From UMGS1601 sp964617585 (GTDB lineage Bacteria > Bacillota > Clostridia > Oscillospirales > Ruminococcaceae): a stretch of 64,000 bases of DNA. This document shows positions 36,084 to 46,700 of the stretch, piece after piece. The stretch lies in the NCBI GenBank assembly GCA_964617585.1, contig CAZTXS010000005.1:1-64000 (forward strand), written 5' to 3'. Under the pieces are notes generated by a model. It saw only the letters and a list, made by a program, of their open reading frames with translations. It did no database searches and was not told where the DNA came from. A program made the translations under genes and the position numbers. The number at the start of each line of letters is the position of its first letter. Position 1 is the first letter of the stretch.

Positions 36084-37652
36084 TTAAGCTTCGTCCTTTT
36101 TTCTTAACTTTACGATAAGAAGAACTGCTGCACAGAGAACGAGGATTCCGCCGCCTACAAAGAAGATAGTTCTTCCGATTCCGCCTGTTTCAGGAAGAGT
36201 TGAACCTGAATTGTTCTCTACGTCTGTTGAAACAATACCTGTATCAACAGAGCCTTCTCCGGCTTCACCATCGTTTACTGAAAGTGTGATTGCTGTAAGC
36301 TCTGCTGATGCGTTTGAACCTGTGTAATCAACATCGTGAAGGTCGGTTGCATTAATTACAAGCTTAATAGGATTAGCAAGAAGATTATATCCTGAAGGAG
36401 CTTGTGTTTCCTTGAGTGAATAAGTACCCTCGTCAAGACCGATTATTGAAATCTTACCGCTTTCAGGCGTTTCGAGTGGTGATGCGTTATCTTCACTGTC
36501 AACCCAGCCGGAAACCTTACCGTTTTCATCAACAGTAAGCCATTTGTCGTTGCTGTTTTTAAGCTTGAATACAGCGCCTGCCAGCTTTGTATTATTATTT
36601 TCTCCGTCAACCTTTGTTACGTCAAGCTCGTATGTGAATACTACTACCTGATCCTTTGTCGTTGTGCCTGTTTCGCCGCTGCCTCCCTGGTTAGGGTTGT
36701 TCGAGAATTCAAGGTAAACTTCGTTCGGGTTACCTGAAAGTCCGATAACTGCGTTAGTGTTAAGCGTAGCTGTATATGTAACAACAACCTTTGTATTCGC
36801 AGTTACAGTTGCAAGTTCCTTAATATCATCAAATGAAATTGTAAGGCTCTGTCCGGTAACGTTAACATAATTAGACGGGTTTGCAATTTCTGTATCGTCG
36901 ATTGTGATTTTGATACTATCTGAATTATATGTAAGACCGTCGCTTAATGTATCGTGGAATACGTACTTATAAGTATCATAATCGCCGATAGTCGAAGGCA
37001 TTGTACCTGTCAATTGGAAAGGAACCTTGTCGCCGATGCTGTAGTCTGCTACATCTTGCCACTTGTCAGTAACGCTGTCGTCATTATCCTGAACTTTCTT
37101 TTCAACTGTAGGAACACTGCTCTTTGGTGTAGCGGTTGTGTTTTTAACTATTTTAATAATAAACTTTGTTGAAGCGTCTGTGCCGCTAACAGCAGCATTA
37201 TCCTTAATCAGATAATAACCTGCCGCAAGACCGGTGATTGTTGTTGTGTCAGCAGAAGATTGTTGCGTAGTTGCAGTTTCTGAGAGATTCTTTCCTACAA
37301 CCTGTGCAAAAGCGTCAAGCTGAGCTGTTGAAAAGTTTTCCAATACCTCAGCAACTTCTGCTGCTGTGTAACTATCCTCAGTGAAAGACGAACCAATGGT
37401 ACTGTCATTCTTAAGTGCCGATACGATAGCAGAGCTGTTTACGCCTGAACCCCATTCGATATTTGAAAGAGTTGAGCCGTCAAGATCTCCGCTGAAGATT
37501 TGATAAGCGGCATATGTGTGTCCTGTCTTTGTGCCGTTTATTGTTAAAGTATAAGTCTCATCAACAGCAAAAGACGATATTGAAGCTGCAGCCGCTAAAG
37601 CTACAGATGTGAAAACCGACGCTGCGATTTTCAACAATTTTCTTTTTTTCAT
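36084..37652 (-). CDS. Isopeptide-forming backbone pilin, LPETG-anchored
   Basis: The 522-residue product has a signal peptide ending near SSFAVDE. A pilin domain with a pilin-like lysine motif around VPTVEKKV follows, then a middle D2-type domain (FHDTLSDGLTYN). A C-terminal Cna-B/SpaA-type domain has the E-box segment TYSLKETQAPSGYN. The sorting signal is LPETG at 486-490, followed by a membrane helix and LRKKDEA. It is the best candidate for the polymerised shaft. GGAG lies nine bases before the ATG. It follows the 1626-residue adhesin by 31 bases and precedes the class C sortase. Confidence 0.93.
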   Translation of the reverse strand: MKKRKLLKIAASVFTSVALAAAASISSFAVDETYTLTINGTKTGHTYAAYQIFSGDLDGSTLSNIEWGSGVNSSAIVSALKNDSTIGSSFTEDSYTAAEVAEVLENFSTAQLDAFAQVVGKNLSETATTQQSSADTTTITGLAAGYYLIKDNAAVSGTDASTKFIIKIVKNTTATPKSSVPTVEKKVQDNDDSVTDKWQDVADYSIGDKVPFQLTGTMPSTIGDYDTYKYVFHDTLSDGLTYNSDSIKITIDDTEIANPSNYVNVTGQSLTISFDDIKELATVTANTKVVVTYTATLNTNAVIGLSGNPNEVYLEFSNNPNQGGSGETGTTTKDQVVVFTYELDVTKVDGENNNTKLAGAVFKLKNSNDKWLTVDENGKVSGWVDSEDNASPLETPESGKISIIGLDEGTYSLKETQAPSGYNLLANPIKLVINATDLHDVDYTGSNASAELTAITLSVNDGEAGEGSVDTGIVSTDVENNSGSTLPETGGIGRTIFFVGGGILVLCAAVLLIVKLRKKDEA

Positions 37653-37683
37653 AAAATTTTTCTCCTTTATAAAAATTTTATAC

Positions 37684-40600
37684 TTAAGATTTATCTGACA
37701 AACGCCTGCGCAGTATTCTCAAAGCGGCCAGCGCTATCACGAAAAGCGTGCCGCCCGCTGCAAAGAACCACGCTGTTCCGATAGAACCTGTTTCCGGCAT
37801 TTCTCCGATAACAATCTTAGTTGATTTGTTTGTAATGGTTATAAGACCCGTAGAACCGCTTCCGTTTCCTAAATAGCTGACCTTATTATCAGAAAGGTTT
37901 GTTGTTTCAACAACATAATAGTAATAAGGATTTCCGTCTGCATCGGCAGGCTCTATGCCGTCTTTGAAAACCATTGTCCAGTTATTTGAACTGTCCAGTC
38001 TGAAATTATCTTCTTTCCACAGTTCAGCGTCTGACGGAAGCGTTCCGTCAAGCTGTTGAACAGTAGAACGATAAACCTGAAATTCTATATAATCTGCGGC
38101 GGGTATACCATCGTCGTTGTTGTATGTGTGCCATACCTTTTCAACGGTAAGCCCTGCTGTGTTCACTATTTCAACCGTGTCGCTCGTGTTAAGTCCGTTG
38201 CCGATATAATACGGTATAAACTCTCCGGAATTATCGCTGTCAACGGTAAACAGATCTCCGTTTATCGTGTAGCAAACCTCTTTGACGTAGTAATAAACCG
38301 GCAGACCCGATTCAGTTCCGTTAGGCAAGTCGCTCCAAATATGCGACCAATTATCAGCCGCACTCAGCGTAACCTGACTTCCCTCAACAAGCTCTAAATC
38401 GCTCGGATAGCCTTCGGAAATATTGGTCGTGGATTTATAGAGTTCAACCGTAACGCTGTCGTTTTCGTGATTTTCGTTTCCATCCGCCCAGCTTTTATCC
38501 ACTCGTACTGAAATATTTTTATAGTTCTGAATATTCAGATTTCCGCCGTTGGATATTATTGAATAATTTTCCGCTTCCTCCGGCGGCGAAACTCCGCTCA
38601 GTATTCCAATCGAGAAATATCTGGGTTCTTCAAGCTGTATATACCCGTCAGGAGCTGTAATTTCAACGATTTTGTATAAGGTTCCGCTGTCAAGACTTAT
38701 ATTGAATAACTCATCCTTTGTAATATTTAAAGCAACGGGCGTATCTCCGCCCCATTTGCTCACAACGTTCAGCGTAGAATCGCTCTCGTCACTGCTCAGC
38801 TCTGAAGCCGCAAGCCAAGTTTCATTTTCAGCGTCCCATTTATATAGGTTAAAAGAAGCGTTAAGCTTCAAAGAGTAATTACCCGTATCAACCTTATAAA
38901 TAGTAATTTTTTTCTTGCCTGTTATAGTTCCTTCGCTTGATGATGAAAGAACAAACTTGCTGTCAAGCGATGTATTTTCCGTTTGCATAACGGTATTTAC
39001 AGAAACAGAATTTACTACTCCGACCGTATCGTCTGCGGCACTTCCCTCAGGACGCATTCCTATATATCTGTAAACGATTCTTAAAGGCGTTTCATCAGGT
39101 ACTGTCAAAGTAAGCTTAGCGGCGTATTCATGATTTCCTGTTATTGTTTTTTCAGCAAAGTTCGCCGATTCAACAGAAAGTTCCCAGTTATTGTTTTTTC
39201 CATTATAAATAAACAATATAAAAGAATCATTATTATTTACTATAGGATCAAACTTATCACTCGGAATAGTGATTGTGGCATGACCTTCACTGTCAAAATA
39301 ACCATCGCTCCAACCTAAAATAGTATTGTCGCTGCTCACAGAGGTACCGACATAATAGTTAAAAGCTGTACTTGCCGGACCGCTGATTACTATTTCGTTT
39401 GTGCCGTTTGAAAAAACATCGCTGAAGTTGAAGATAATATCGTTACCGTAATAATCCATATCGCTATATGAAACTGTTTTGGTTTCACTTACAGCAGGCG
39501 GATTATTATCAAGCACATAGCTGTACTCACTCGAATCAAGAAGAACGTCCTCGCCGTTCTCACCCGCTCCGATTTGATAAATATCAATAGAATCAAGATA
39601 GATGTTAATTCCTCCGGGATCATCGCAGGCTACCCCGTCACCGTAGGTATGCGCCTTTAAAATATCGGTAAGAATCAAGCTGTCATCCCTTGACAAATCA
39701 TCGCCGTTCGGATTGACCTTAATTTCGTATTCGATATAACCCGACGCCAACTTTTCACTGTTGGCAGAAAGACTTTTTGTAAGTATTGATGAATCCTCTT
39801 CAATTTTAATCTCCGAAGTAACTTCATCATAAGTTTCGTCTTTAATAGAATTTATAATAGTATAGTTTGGATCTTCAAGCTTTTTGTTAAGGTCTTCTTT
39901 AGAAATCTTTACGGTATAATAAAATATCAAACTAGATTTATACTCACTGGTAATGGTAATCGTATCTTTGCTATCATTCAAAACAAATTTCGGGTTTGTA
40001 CTACTATTTACCGGATATTTGCTATAACCATTCCAACCGACCAAATAACCTGAATCTCCGGCTACATGTTGACCTTTATTAGTTAAATCAGGATAGCCAT
40101 AGAAAGTAAATCCCTCAGGCAAGCTATCAGTAATTGTATATGTTTCGCCGCTGTACGTATAATTTGTATTAACCGCAATCACATAGTTGATAAGATAAAA
40201 TTCTGTGCCGTCAATTGTTACTGTATCAAGGTCGCTTATTGATTTTTTTACCGTTTCGTACTCAATAGTGTCTGTATCCGCAATATAAACACCTTTGATA
40301 TAGGGTGTTTTGCTCGTATCAACATTTTCATAAGGCTCGGTATCCTTAGATTCCTTGCCGTTGAAGCTTGCAGTATTGCCGAAAACAACTGTCTGACCCG
40401 TTTCAACCTCGCTGATTACAGCGGTGGTTTCATAACTGATAATAACCTTAGTAACTTCGTCTAATGCATCAACGTCATTAAAGGCAATGTTAAACGATGT
40501 TAAATTCGCATCCGAATTCGTTACTGAATAACATTCGGCGTCTAAAGAAGCTCCGGTATTCGCATTTGTCACCGTCAACTCTTTAAGCTGTTCAGGTGAA

Positions 40601-42564
40601 ATATAATGCAAATCTATATTTCCTTTGTCATCGGAGAGAACTATATCCTCCAAGGTAAGACCCCTGAATTTACCTGCTTCCTGTTCTATGGTTATCGTCC
40701 ACGGAATAATCATAATTCCGTTTTCTTCATCAATTACGCTTTCTCCGTGCGTTTTCACAATAGAGTTTACGGCATTCCATGTATCTTCATCTGTTGCAGA
40801 TTTAACTTCTTCGCCGTCACCGTTCTTAAGATAAGCCGTATTCGTGTTTGTATACGAATCTTCATCAGTATTCATAGTACCGTCATAAGGATCGGTATAA
40901 TATACAATTTTAATGTAATCGATTCCGCAGTCGCTTGTAAGATCATGAAATGTTACAGTTCCGTTTTCCTTATCTATTGTGTAATACTGAGAGTCGATAT
41001 CATCCCAACTGCCGACGCTGATACCCATAGTTACATCAGCGTTTTTCAACGCCTCGTCATATATGGAATAATCGTTCAGAACAGACGGATCAACGCCGTT
41101 TATATTTAACTCAATTGTCCATTTAATAAGCTTATTATCTCTGTCCTCCCAATGTCCTTTTGTCAAGGTTGTCGAGTTGTAGGAAACCGTCTTAGAAGGC
41201 TTATCGCCAATCGGTGCATTACCAGGATTATCCATTTCCGCTTGGTTTGTATAAGTTTCTCCCTCTTGCGCAGGAGTAGAATAAGTTATAACCAAGTCGC
41301 CTGTATAATTTTCATCAGCGCTTAGAGTTATAGTATCACCCGATAGACTTCCTGTTACAGAGCTCGGTTCAAATGTGATATTGCTTGCGTCTGTAAAATA
41401 CTCGCTAAACATCGAGTCTTTGATTTTAAAGCCGTTTAAAGAACGATTATATTTATTGGTGATAGTAATTTTCCAGTCAATTGTTCCGTCGGTGTAATTG
41501 GCGTTTCCCTCTTTTGAAATAGCGTATCCGAGATCATAGTATACAGTTGTATTATCAGAAAGATCAACACTGTTATCGCTATTTATAAGCGAAACAGTAT
41601 TGGTAATCTTACCCATCCAGTTATCTCCATCACCCCAGTCATGCTTAGGAGTCCACGTTTCCTCATCGGTCAATGTGGTAGTATATGTAATTGTCACCTG
41701 TTTGTCTGTTGCGCCGGATGTAAAGGTGAACTCGCCTGTTTCACTATCATAGCTTCCTGCACCAACAGGGTCTACCGAAACATTTTCAGCTCTCTTAGCA
41801 TCAAACATAGTATCGCTGAGAGTAAAGCTTCCTAAATCCTCAGCGTTAGGGTTATCTACTATAATGGTCCACGTTATAGTTCCGTCGCCATTATTCGTTC
41901 CGGACTTTGACAATGCCGTTTTCTTAGGAGTAAACCCTTCAATTACTACAGTCTGTGTGCCTATTTTGACGTCGGTAGTGCTTCCGGTTTCAGTGTCAAG
42001 TCTTGTAACTTGAGATTGAAAACTCAAGGTTCCGCTGAAACCGTATTTGTATTTATCAAAATAATCATCATAAATTTTAATTTTTACTAAATTTGTTCCC
42101 GGTTCAATTATATATTCTCCTACTTTATCGCTTCCATCAGTTATATATCCGGTCATAGTCTCAGCGACAGTAACATTTTCAGGAAGTGTAATATATAAAT
42201 AAGGTTCATCAGTAGATAATACCGGTAAGACCGCACTATCGTTTACATTATATGTGAGAGAAAGACTTCCCGTAATAGTATTGCCATTGGCGTCGGCGAC
42301 TCCATTTTCAAAAGTTAGATTAGTAATATATTTCTCCAAATTAAAGGCATTTTTATCTGTGTCGAAATCGGAGAAATCAACGGTATCCGAATAAGTCGCC
42401 ACGGACAAATCAGGAGACTGAGTAGCGCTTATAGCAGGCAAAATAAGACTTGCAGTGACTGAAAGAAGCACAACAACGGAAAGTATAACGGCAGTAACCC
42501 TGTAAATACGCTTGCTTTTTCGGTCATTTATGTAATTTTTAATTTTTTCGTCTAATTTATTCAT
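37684..42564 (-). CDS. Giant surface adhesin with repeated Ig-like domains and MPETG sorting signal
   Basis: The 1626-residue product has a long basic N-terminal region and a signal helix (YRVTAVILSVVVLLSVTASLI). It then has at least four tandem domains starting near residues 231, 358, 475 and 616, each with a W-x-I-x-I strand (ITWTIIVDN, IDWKITITN, IKWTIELNI, IPWTITIEQ). These resemble isopeptide-stabilised collagen-binding-type domains. Three C-terminal domains are a SpaA-type and two Cna-B-type (VRVDKSWADG, LTVEKVWHTY). The sorting signal is MPETG at 1589-1593, with a helix and RRRLSDKS tail. It is probably the pilus tip or a long stalk adhesin. GGAGGGG precedes the ATG. Confidence 0.9.
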   Translation of the reverse strand: MNKLDEKIKNYINDRKSKRIYRVTAVILSVVVLLSVTASLILPAISATQSPDLSVATYSDTVDFSDFDTDKNAFNLEKYITNLTFENGVADANGNTITGSLSLTYNVNDSAVLPVLSTDEPYLYITLPENVTVAETMTGYITDGSDKVGEYIIEPGTNLVKIKIYDDYFDKYKYGFSGTLSFQSQVTRLDTETGSTTDVKIGTQTVVIEGFTPKKTALSKSGTNNGDGTITWTIIVDNPNAEDLGSFTLSDTMFDAKRAENVSVDPVGAGSYDSETGEFTFTSGATDKQVTITYTTTLTDEETWTPKHDWGDGDNWMGKITNTVSLINSDNSVDLSDNTTVYYDLGYAISKEGNANYTDGTIDWKITITNKYNRSLNGFKIKDSMFSEYFTDASNITFEPSSVTGSLSGDTITLSADENYTGDLVITYSTPAQEGETYTNQAEMDNPGNAPIGDKPSKTVSYNSTTLTKGHWEDRDNKLIKWTIELNINGVDPSVLNDYSIYDEALKNADVTMGISVGSWDDIDSQYYTIDKENGTVTFHDLTSDCGIDYIKIVYYTDPYDGTMNTDEDSYTNTNTAYLKNGDGEEVKSATDEDTWNAVNSIVKTHGESVIDEENGIMIIPWTITIEQEAGKFRGLTLEDIVLSDDKGNIDLHYISPEQLKELTVTNANTGASLDAECYSVTNSDANLTSFNIAFNDVDALDEVTKVIISYETTAVISEVETGQTVVFGNTASFNGKESKDTEPYENVDTSKTPYIKGVYIADTDTIEYETVKKSISDLDTVTIDGTEFYLINYVIAVNTNYTYSGETYTITDSLPEGFTFYGYPDLTNKGQHVAGDSGYLVGWNGYSKYPVNSSTNPKFVLNDSKDTITITSEYKSSLIFYYTVKISKEDLNKKLEDPNYTIINSIKDETYDEVTSEIKIEEDSSILTKSLSANSEKLASGYIEYEIKVNPNGDDLSRDDSLILTDILKAHTYGDGVACDDPGGINIYLDSIDIYQIGAGENGEDVLLDSSEYSYVLDNNPPAVSETKTVSYSDMDYYGNDIIFNFSDVFSNGTNEIVISGPASTAFNYYVGTSVSSDNTILGWSDGYFDSEGHATITIPSDKFDPIVNNNDSFILFIYNGKNNNWELSVESANFAEKTITGNHEYAAKLTLTVPDETPLRIVYRYIGMRPEGSAADDTVGVVNSVSVNTVMQTENTSLDSKFVLSSSSEGTITGKKKITIYKVDTGNYSLKLNASFNLYKWDAENETWLAASELSSDESDSTLNVVSKWGGDTPVALNITKDELFNISLDSGTLYKIVEITAPDGYIQLEEPRYFSIGILSGVSPPEEAENYSIISNGGNLNIQNYKNISVRVDKSWADGNENHENDSVTVELYKSTTNISEGYPSDLELVEGSQVTLSAADNWSHIWSDLPNGTESGLPVYYYVKEVCYTINGDLFTVDSDNSGEFIPYYIGNGLNTSDTVEIVNTAGLTVEKVWHTYNNDDGIPAADYIEFQVYRSTVQQLDGTLPSDAELWKEDNFRLDSSNNWTMVFKDGIEPADADGNPYYYYVVETTNLSDNKVSYLGNGSGSTGLITITNKSTKIVIGEMPETGSIGTAWFFAAGGTLFVIALAALRILRRRLSDKS

Positions 42565-42616
42565 ACTAACTACTCCCCTCCTTCCATTGAAGTAATTATT
42601 ATATTAACTGATTTTG

Positions 42617-43198
42617 TCAAGATATAAAGCCTATTTCTTTAATGGGCCAAACCCTGAACATGACCTTTCCGACTACCGCTTCCTCAGATATACAGCCAAC
42701 TGAAGTTGAACGGCTGTCAATAGAAGTTGAACGGTGGTCGCCCATAACAAATATTCTCTGATCGGGAACCTGATAAGGAAGCTTTAAATCACATTCGCCG
42801 AACGCTTTGTCTTCAACATAAGGTTCATCAAGCCTCACATCGTTAACATATACCGTTCCGTCCGGATCTATGTTCACATAATCGCCCGAAACAGCTATAA
42901 TGCGTTTAAGAAGTATTTTATTGTTATAATAAAACGCAACTATATCGCCCTGTGAAAAGTTACCGTTTTTTCGGCAAACTATAAGTTCGTCATTTTGAAG
43001 CGTAGGCGTCATGCTCGTACCTGTAACCCTCAGCACCGGCAGAAACAGCATTGAAATCAAAACTGCGGCGGCGGCAACTATTATAAGTGACGCTATTGTA
43101 TTATAAAAAAGCCTTATAAACGCTCTTCGGCTTTTAATGCGTTTGACTTCTTTATAGAGCTGTTCGGCTGAAGGAATATCAATCCTATTATTTTCCAC
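42617..43198 (-). CDS. Type I signal peptidase of the pilus operon
   Basis: The 193-residue serine-lysine protease (family S26A) has an N-terminal membrane helix and the catalytic serine S62 in TGTSMTPTL. The catalytic lysine K98 is in NKILLKRIIAVSGD, and VMGDHRSTSIDSRS completes the site. The GTG at 43198 overlaps the preceding coiled-coil gene by 11 bases. An earlier ATG (43315) would read 39 residues inside that gene and is unlikely. Dedicated signal peptidases are known in some pilus loci, where they help process pilins. That role here is inference from the operon. Confidence 0.9.
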   Translation of the reverse strand: MENNRIDIPSAEQLYKEVKRIKSRRAFIRLFYNTIASLIIVAAAAVLISMLFLPVLRVTGTSMTPTLQNDELIVCRKNGNFSQGDIVAFYYNNKILLKRIIAVSGDYVNIDPDGTVYVNDVRLDEPYVEDKAFGECDLKLPYQVPDQRIFVMGDHRSTSIDSRSTSVGCISEEAVVGKVMFRVWPIKEIGFIS

Positions 43199-43493
43199 TC
43201 TTTTCAGACCCCCGCTTTTGTTTGCGTTTGTTCTGCGATTTATTCTCCTTTGCAGAACCGATTCCGTTATCGGGTTTCTTATTTTCATTAAACTTCGCCC
43301 TATAAAGTCTGTCAATTTGTTTAGAAGCTTTATTTAATTCAAACATAATTTCTTTATGGTCTTTATTTAACTTATCTACATGCTCACGAAGCTGTTCGTT
43401 TTCAAGTCTGGTTTCATCAAGCTCTTTTCTCATATAATATAATATTTCCAGCAGTTCACGCCGCTTTAATTTTTTCAGTTCATTATCTGTCAT
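43188..43493 (-). CDS. Small coiled-coil protein, first gene of pilus operon, function unknown
   Basis: The 101-residue protein is almost entirely charged and helical. Residues about 5-70 show leucine-spaced heptads (LKKLKRRELLEILYYM, LENEQLREHVDKL). A very basic tail rich in Lys, Asn and Arg follows. No signal peptide or membrane helix is seen, so it is likely cytosolic or membrane-bound through its basic tail. GGGGTGTG precedes the ATG. Its stop overlaps the signal peptidase GTG. It lies 111 bases after the operon promoter. No family is recognised. It could organise the secretion or assembly site. Confidence 0.75.
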   Translation of the reverse strand: MTDNELKKLKRRELLEILYYMRKELDETRLENEQLREHVDKLNKDHKEIMFELNKASKQIDRLYRAKFNENKKPDNGIGSAKENKSQNKRKQKRGSEKSGK

Positions 43494-43603
43494 TTAAACA
43501 CACCCCGTCACAAATGAAATGCTTTTAACCTCATCTCAATTTATCATATGCAACAAACCGGCGCTAATTTCATCAGCTTATAAGTTGTTCATTATTTATT
43601 ATT

Positions 43604-43633
43604 ATTATAACGCTGATTTGTATGATTTGTCAA
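43604..43633 (-). promoter_or_regulatory. Consensus promoter of the pilus operon
   Basis: On the minus strand a perfect TTGACA (43628-43633) and a perfect TATAAT (43604-43609) are separated by 18 bases. The leader of about 100 bases before the coiled-coil gene is AT-rich. The spacer is one base longer than ideal, which could leave room for regulation. Confidence 0.75.
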
Positions 43634-43742
43634 CTATTCCAAACAAGCATTATAAAAATTTCTACAATATTCACAAATATTAATACAATATTTATGCAAT
43701 TTGCAAATTTCAATTCATCAATAAGACAAAAAATTATTTCAT

Positions 43743-46700
43743 ATTTCAATCCACACTCTCCGTATGGAGAGTGACTACTGTTTGGCAAGCAATAGCCGAC
43801 CTGGAGGAGATTTCAATCCACACTCTCCGTATGGAGAGTGACGCTATTGCTCGCTCTTCTTCTCGTGGATAAAGGTGTATTTCAATCCACACTCTCCGTA
43901 TGGAGAGTGACCTGCTGTCCGCTCTGCTGTTTAGCTTCCCCGGTGATTTCAATCCACACTCTCCGTATGGAGAGTGACGGTGAACGCTCTGACTTAGGAG
44001 CATACATATTATATTTCAATCCACACTCTCCGTATGGAGAGTGACAATTTGTCAATTCTCACATTGCCAAGAGGTTCAAATTTCAATCCACACTCTCCGT
44101 ATGGAGAGTGACTGATAGGATTTGCAGTAGTTGTTAAACTCTGGCAATTTCAATCCACACTCTCCGTATGGAGAGTGACCCATCCCATTGCAGTTGTATC
44201 ACCATAAATTCCGAATTTCAATCCACACTCTCCGTATGGGGAGTGACAATTGTAAATTATAAACAAATGGAGGTGCAAAAATATTTCAATCCACACTCTC
44301 CGTATGGAGAGTGACAAAAAGAATTTGAGCTTGACGGTTTGTCAATCGAAATTTCAATCCACACTCTCCGTATGGAGAGTGACGGTCATGACCCCGTGCG
44401 AATGTATGGCATACCGAAATTTCAATCCACACTCTCCGTATGGAGAGTGACTGAAAAGCCTATCGAGTTGCCAATAGAGCAGAGGAATTTCAATCCACAC
44501 TCTCCGTATGGAGAGTGACCGGGATTTGAAGTTTAGAGCATTAACGGCAAATATTTCAATCCACACTCTCCGTATGGAGAGTGACCTAACTATTTATGGA
44601 TATACAAATACCGTTGCTATTTCAATCCACACTCTCCGTATGGAGAGTGACTAAAACAATTAAATTTGTCAAGCCTTTTTAACATATTTCAATCCACACT
44701 CTCCGTATGGAGAGTGACCATATAGCTTTGAGGTATCCAAGCCCGTCAAAAAATTTCAATCCACACTCTCCGTATGGAGAGTGACAATATCGTGTCACTA
44801 GACAAGGTGGACTAATTATATTTCAATCCACACTCTCCGTATGGAGAGTGACCGGCAATGTTTATCGAAAATTATTTCAAGAAGGGCAATTTCAATCCAC
44901 ACTCTCCGTATGGAGAGTGACCCGCTACAGATTGGACGAGCCGCAGAAATGGAAATTTCAATCCACACTCTCCGTATGGAGAGTGACCACTGAAGGAGAA
45001 TGGTATGCAAAAGACATACGAATTTCAATCCACACTCTCCGTATGGAGAGTGACTAGGCTCTCCACAAGCTATTTCCCCAAGTAAGGATTTCAATCCACA
45101 CTCTCCGTATGGAGAGTGACCAGAGTATCAGAGCTTAAATCAGACGGCAAAATTATTTCAATCCACACTCTCCGTATGGAGAGTGACGTCCAAAATTATA
45201 AAAATGTTGACATTTCAAGCATTTCAATCCACACTCTCCGTATGGAGAGTGACTATTTTTTTCATGTTTTTTCTTTCCAACTATTTATATTTCAATCCAC
45301 ACTCTCCGTATGGAGAGTGACACAAAACAAAGATTGAGTGGTGCGACAGTACATGATTTCAATCCACACTCTCCGTATGGAGAGTGACGGGCGACTGCGG
45401 TTTATAAACTCCTTGTAAACAGATTTCAATCCACACTCTCCGTATGGAGAGTGACCGCTTGAATGCTGGAGGCTTCAAGGCTGGCAGGATATTTCAATCC
45501 ACACTCTCCGTATGGAGAGTGACCGCTTGAATGCTGGAGGCTTCANNNNNNNNNNNNNNNNNNNNNNNNNNNNNNNNNNNNNNNNNNNNNNNNNNNNNNN
45601 NNNNNNNNNNNNNNNNNNNNNNNNNNNNNNNNNNNNNNNNNNNNNGAGGCTTCAAGGCTGGCAGGATATTTCAATCCACACTCTCCGTATGGAGAGTGAC
45701 GTAACAGTTACATTGAAACAGATGCACCAATACAGATTTCAATCCACACTCTCCGTATGGAGAGTGACACTTATAGGCAGTCCTGAAATCAGGATAGGTG
45801 ATATTTCAATCCACACTCTCCGTATGGAGAGTGACTTCGAGCTTTAAAATCCTTGTTTTCAGACGCAATGATTTCAATCCACACTCTCCGTATGGAGAGT
45901 GACTAAATGATATTTTGTGTATACAGGATTTTGCATTGATTTCAATCCACACTCTCCGTATGGAGAGTGACTTAAGGGAATGATTGACGACAGTTCGTCA
46001 AACAGTATTTCAATCCACACTCTCCGTATGGAGAGTGACTTTTAGGTCACTTTGTTTCTGCCGTCTATGACGGAATTTCAATCCACACTCTCCGTATGGA
46101 GAGTGACGCTACATCTTTAAAACAATTTAAAAATATTGACAATTTCAATCCACACTCTCCGTATGGAGAGTGACTAAACGTGTCACAAAATACGGTAAAA
46201 CACGGAAAATTTCAATCCACACTCTCCGTATGGAGAGTGACTTCGAGCTTTAAAATCCTTGTTTTCAGACGCAATGATTTCAATCCACACTCTCCGTATG
46301 GAGAGTGACCGGTGAAAAATGAAAAAACTGAACAAAATCAAAATATTTCAATCCACACTCTCCGTATGGAGAGTGACCACGGAAGGAGAATGGTATGCAA
46401 AAGACATACGAATTTCAATCCACACTCTCCGTATGGAGAGTGACTTTGTGCCTGAGTTTACGGCGGATGTCGGGATAAATTTCAATCCACACTCTCCGTA
46501 TGGAGAGTGCCTCAGAACTGATAACAGTGCCGAAAAGCTCATCGGATTTCAATCCACACTCTCCGTATGGAGAGTGACTTGCGGTGCAGTCTTACCAAGC
46601 AATACATGACACGATTTCAATCCACACTCTCCGTATGGAGAGTGACGGCGAGATGAGGCGGTAAAGCTTAAGGCTAATGTATTTCAATCCACACTCTCCG

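Noticed and set aside
42617..43315. Longer signal peptidase start at 43315
   Set aside because: It would read 39 residues inside the coiled-coil gene in another frame. The GTG at 43198 gives a family-like N-terminus.
43707..43716. ATTTCAATTC, resembling the start of the CRISPR repeat, left of the array
   Set aside because: It lies only 36 bases before the first repeat, not one full unit away, and the rest of the repeat is missing. It is probably chance in AT-rich DNA.
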